Assembly (NCBI GenBank): GCA_944393455.1
Contig: CALYAH010000144.1
Location: 1-7,274 of the forward strand
From: an uncultured Clostridia bacterium
GTDB lineage: Bacteria; Bacillota; Clostridia; TANB77; CAG-508
Direction of reading: 5' to 3'
DNA: 7,274 nt
The position numbers and the translations under genes were made by a program. The notes beneath the pieces were generated by a model. It worked only from the letters and a program-made list of their open reading frames with translations, was not told the origin of the DNA and did no database searches. Positions 5,243 to 7,274 of this stretch are shown here, piece after piece; positions within the stretch are counted from its first letter, which is position 1; each line of letters opens with the position of its first letter.

Positions 5243-6445
5243 TTATCCTCTCTCTATCATTCCATCTTTATGACTACAAATATGTTTTCTTGTCATTTCC
5301 ATCAAATCTAATTTTGTAAATCCCTCTACTTGTGTTTTTGTTCTATCTTTTTTTAGTTCCTCTTTTAATAGGTTCTCTATTGCTTCTCTATCTTCTTGTC
5401 TTTTCATATCAATATAATCAATAATAATAATTCCTCCGATATCTCTTAATCTTAGTTGCTTAGCAATTTCTATAGTTGCTTCTTGATTCACTTTAAATAC
5501 GGTTTGCTCTAAACTCTTATTTCCCGTGTATTTTCCTGTATTTACATCAATAGCTGTTAAAGCTTCTGTTTTATCTATTGTTATAAAGCCACCACATTTT
5601 AGCCATACCTTTCTATTTTGAGATTTTTCTACTTGTTTATCTAATTCATAAATGCGACTCATATTTTCTTGTGTTTCCATCTCTATTTTTACTTTTTGGT
5701 GTTCTTTATTTTGTTCAATTATTTTTTTTATATTTTTATATTCACTTTTATCGTTTACTAAAATTCTTTCAATTTCTTTATCTGCTAAGTCTATTAACAT
5801 TTTTTCTACAATATCTTCACTTTTGTATAAAAGCTCAGCTTTATTTAATTCAGGTTCAATGCTTGTCTGGATAATTCTATTCCATTTTTTTTCAATATTT
5901 TTTATATCTTCTATTATTTCTTTTTCTTTTCCTTGTGCTGAAGTTCTTATAATTGCTCCATTTCCTTCTTCTAAATTATTTTTTACTAGTTCAATTAACC
6001 TTTTTTGCTCATTTTTATCTTGAATTTTTTGTGAAATTGTAATTATATCTGTATTAGGCATTAAAACAATATATTTACTTGGTAAATTGATGTGTGTTGA
6101 AACTCTTGCACCCTTTTTTTCATTACTATCTTTTTTTACTTGTACTAATATTTTTTGTTTTGGCTTTATTACATCATAAATATCAATTTTTTCATTATGT
6201 TGTTGTTTAGTTTCATCTATTTTAGGTAATATATCTTTTAAATGAATAAAACTATTTTTCTCTGTTCCTATATCTACAAATGCTGATTGCATTCCTTTAA
6301 TAATATCCTTCACTACTCCAATATATATGTTTCCTTCTCTTCTGTTGGTATCTCCATCTTCTTCATAATATTCTATTAGTTTTCCATTTTCAATTAAATA
6401 AATTTGTCTATTTTCTTCATTTCTTTGTATTAGTAATTCTGTCAT
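5243..6445 (-). CDS. rng: Ribonuclease E/G family endoribonuclease, short C-terminus
   Basis: The RNase E/G family cuts single-stranded RNA in rRNA maturation and mRNA turnover. The 400 residues align by motif to the catalytic part of the family: the start (MTELLIQ); a first-domain/S1 region at about 36-130 with GNIYIGVV, GMQSAFVDIG and FIHLKDI; and the DNase I-like catalytic domain with magnesium ligands D300 (TAIDVNTGKYTG) and D343 (IIIIDYIDM). Their spacing of 43 matches D303 and D346 of E. coli RNase E. The protein stops about 13 residues after the conserved GFTKLDLMEMTRK, within KHICSHKDGMIERG. It has no CPxC zinc-link motif and none of the small C-terminal domain of longer RNase G proteins. 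All three frames close at this point and rimO follows at once, so a simple frameshift is unlikely. The start has AAGGAAGG (6451-6458) five bases upstream, 18 nt after the pth stop. Confidence 0.92.
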   Translation of the reverse strand: MTELLIQRNEENRQIYLIENGKLIEYYEEDGDTNRREGNIYIGVVKDIIKGMQSAFVDIGTEKNSFIHLKDILPKIDETKQQHNEKIDIYDVIKPKQKILVQVKKDSNEKKGARVSTHINLPSKYIVLMPNTDIITISQKIQDKNEQKRLIELVKNNLEEGNGAIIRTSAQGKEKEIIEDIKNIEKKWNRIIQTSIEPELNKAELLYKSEDIVEKMLIDLADKEIERILVNDKSEYKNIKKIIEQNKEHQKVKIEMETQENMSRIYELDKQVEKSQNRKVWLKCGGFITIDKTEALTAIDVNTGKYTGNKSLEQTVFKVNQEATIEIAKQLRLRDIGGIIIIDYIDMKRQEDREAIENLLKEELKKDRTKTQVEGFTKLDLMEMTRKHICSHKDGMIERG

Positions 6446-6463
6446 TTCAACCTTCCTTTATTT

Positions 6464-7021
6464 TTAATTAAATTTATTCATGGCGTTGTCAATTCCACTT
6501 TTAATAATTTCTATAACAGCTTCTTTTGCTCTTGTTGTAGCTTCGTCTAATATCTTTTTGTCTTCTGCACTTATTGCTCCTATTACATAATTAACTAAAT
6601 CATCCTTATGTTCTGGTTTTCCAATACCTACTCTTATTCTAGGATAATTTCTACTATTTAAATTTTGATCAACAGATCTCATCCCATTATGAGTTCCTGG
6701 GCCTCCTGTTTTTCTTAGTTTGATAATTCCTGGTTCAATGTCAATGTCATCATAAATAATTATTATCTTATCATTTTCTATTTTATAATAGTCAACGGCC
6801 TCTCTAATACTTTCCCCACTTAAATTCATGAAAGTTTGAGGTTTTAATATAATGACTTTCTCATTTTCTATAATTCCAGTACCATATAAGCCTTTAAATT
6901 TCTTTTTATTTACATCTATTTGATACTGTTTTGCTAATTTATTTACTGTATCAAATCCCATATTATGTCTTGTATTACTATAATCTTCTTCTGGATTTCC
7001 TAATCCTACAATTAAATACAT
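6464..7021 (-). CDS. pth: Peptidyl-tRNA hydrolase
   Basis: Pth releases peptides from peptidyl-tRNA that has dropped off the ribosome, recycling tRNA; it is normally essential in bacteria. The 185 residues are the usual length for the bacterial (Pth1) family. Active-site and substrate residues are in place: N9 in GLGNP, catalytic H19 in NTRHNMGF, N66 in FMNLSGES, D91 in IYDDIDIEPG, and H111-N112 in GTHNGMRS. The glycine-rich loop reads GGPGTHNGM. The start follows AGGAG (7028-7032) with six bases between. It is the first gene of the pth-rng-rimO-acidic protein unit and follows spoVG on the same strand. B. subtilis also has pth a few genes downstream of spoVG, which supports an ordinary chromosomal setting. 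Confidence 0.97.
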   Translation of the reverse strand: MYLIVGLGNPEEDYSNTRHNMGFDTVNKLAKQYQIDVNKKKFKGLYGTGIIENEKVIILKPQTFMNLSGESIREAVDYYKIENDKIIIIYDDIDIEPGIIKLRKTGGPGTHNGMRSVDQNLNSRNYPRIRVGIGKPEHKDDLVNYVIGAISAEDKKILDEATTRAKEAVIEIIKSGIDNAMNKFN

Positions 7022-7059
7022 CTTTATCTCCTAACTTTTCTTGTATTAAACTATTATTT

Positions 7060-7088
7060 ATTTTATCGTGTTTTTCCCATTTTTTCAA
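7060..7088 (-). promoter_or_regulatory. Promoter of the pth-rng-rimO unit
   Basis: On the minus strand, TTGAAA (plus bases 7083-7088) and TAAAAT (7060-7065) are separated by exactly 17 bp, each with one difference from the vegetative sigma consensus. Transcription would begin near 7053, leaving a leader of about 30 nt with the pth ribosome-binding site. The promoter lies just downstream of the spoVG terminator, so the unit is probably expressed independently of spoVG. Confidence 0.7.
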
Positions 7089-7109
7089 GCTTTTTTACTA
7101 AATACAACA

Positions 7110-7138
7110 AAAAAAGCACTCCTTAAGAGTACTTTTTT
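7110..7138 (-). terminator. Terminator of spoVG
   Basis: On the minus strand, AAAAAAGTACTC pairs with GAGTGCTTTTTT over 12 positions including one U-G wobble, around loop TTAAG, and ends in a U-run. On the plus strand the wobble becomes a C-A mismatch. The hairpin is therefore better on minus, as expected if it serves spoVG, whose stop is 8 bases upstream. Confidence 0.85.
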
Positions 7139-7146
7139 ATTTATCA

Positions 7147-7274
7147 CTATTCTGCTGATTCTTCTGTTTCTGGAGCTTCATAAGCTTCTAATATAGCTTT
7201 TTGAATTTTCTCTCTAGTTTCAGCATTGATTGGATGAGCTATATCTTTGAATTCTCCGTTTGGAGTTTTTCTGC
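7147..7274 (-). CDS. spoVG: SpoVG family regulator, C-terminal part (5' end outside the window)
   Basis: SpoVG is a small nucleic-acid-binding regulator, first known for its effect on septation and sporulation in Bacillus and also present in non-sporulating Firmicutes. The 41 complete codons before the TAG stop read RKTPNGEFKDIAHPIN and then ETREKIQKAILEAYE. These match the highly conserved second half of the family, where B. subtilis has KRTPDGEFRDIAHPIN. The last residues, APETEESAE, are an acidic tail of the type seen at variable SpoVG C-termini. The two bases at the window edge are consistent with the expected Ser before the first Arg. Its presence does not by itself show that the organism forms spores. 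Confidence 0.95.
   Translation of the reverse strand, partial: RKTPNGEFKDIAHPINAETREKIQKAILEAYEAPETEESAE

Noticed and set aside
5243..5300. Frameshift as the cause of the short RNase G C-terminus
   Set aside because: Both other frames meet stops within the same short stretch, no CPxC or GxG coding appears, and rimO starts 4 nt after the stop. A simple frameshift is not supported.
5652..6023. Overlapping open frames on + opposite rng
   Set aside because: They are antisense to the RNase catalytic region. Their hydrophobic look comes from reading Lys/Glu-rich codons backwards.

Overview
The window is a low-G+C piece of a bacterial chromosome. Codons are AT-rich, Shine-Dalgarno sequences are strong (AGGAGG, GAGGTG), promoters are plain housekeeping type, and it carries spoVG, pth and an Asd of Gram-positive type. 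This fits a clostridial Firmicute, possibly an uncultured gut lineage; no finer placement can be read from the sequence. I see no mobile element, CRISPR array, tRNA or rRNA. Most of the window is ordinary housekeeping DNA.

Left part, 1-2448. The 3' end of asd (lysine/threonine/diaminopimelate pathway) runs off the left edge. Next is a convergent pair: an HD-domain phosphohydrolase on + (504-1040) and a 114-residue single-pass membrane protein on - (1065-1409). They share one bidirectional terminator whose stem touches both stop codons. Their promoters, at opposite ends of the pair, share a near-palindrome of the form TTGTAAA(1-2 nt)TTTGCAW overlapping the -35, and an 11-base identity at the -10. 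From the same intergenic region a cation diffusion facilitator (1567-2448) is transcribed on +. Its metal-site residues (NxxxD in TM2, DxxxD in TM5) resemble the manganese-exporting branch.

Right part, 2445-7274, is all on -. The C-terminal end of spoVG enters from the right edge and has its own terminator (7110-7138). A good promoter (TTGAAA-17-TAAAAT, 7060-7088) then starts a tight unit: pth (peptidyl-tRNA hydrolase), rng (RNase E/G), rimO (S12 methylthiotransferase) and a 470-residue, very acidic protein I do not recognise. Gaps are 18, 4 and 13 nt. The first three act on tRNA, rRNA/mRNA or the ribosome, so the unit is a translation/RNA-maintenance operon with an orphan acidic protein at its end. 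The acidic gene and the CDF gene converge, overlap by 4 nt, and share a second terminator hairpin lying across both stops.

Most worth a second look are the acidic orphan protein, the short RNase G without its zinc-link cysteines, and the paired operator-like elements around the HD/membrane-protein pair. None of these proves a new system.
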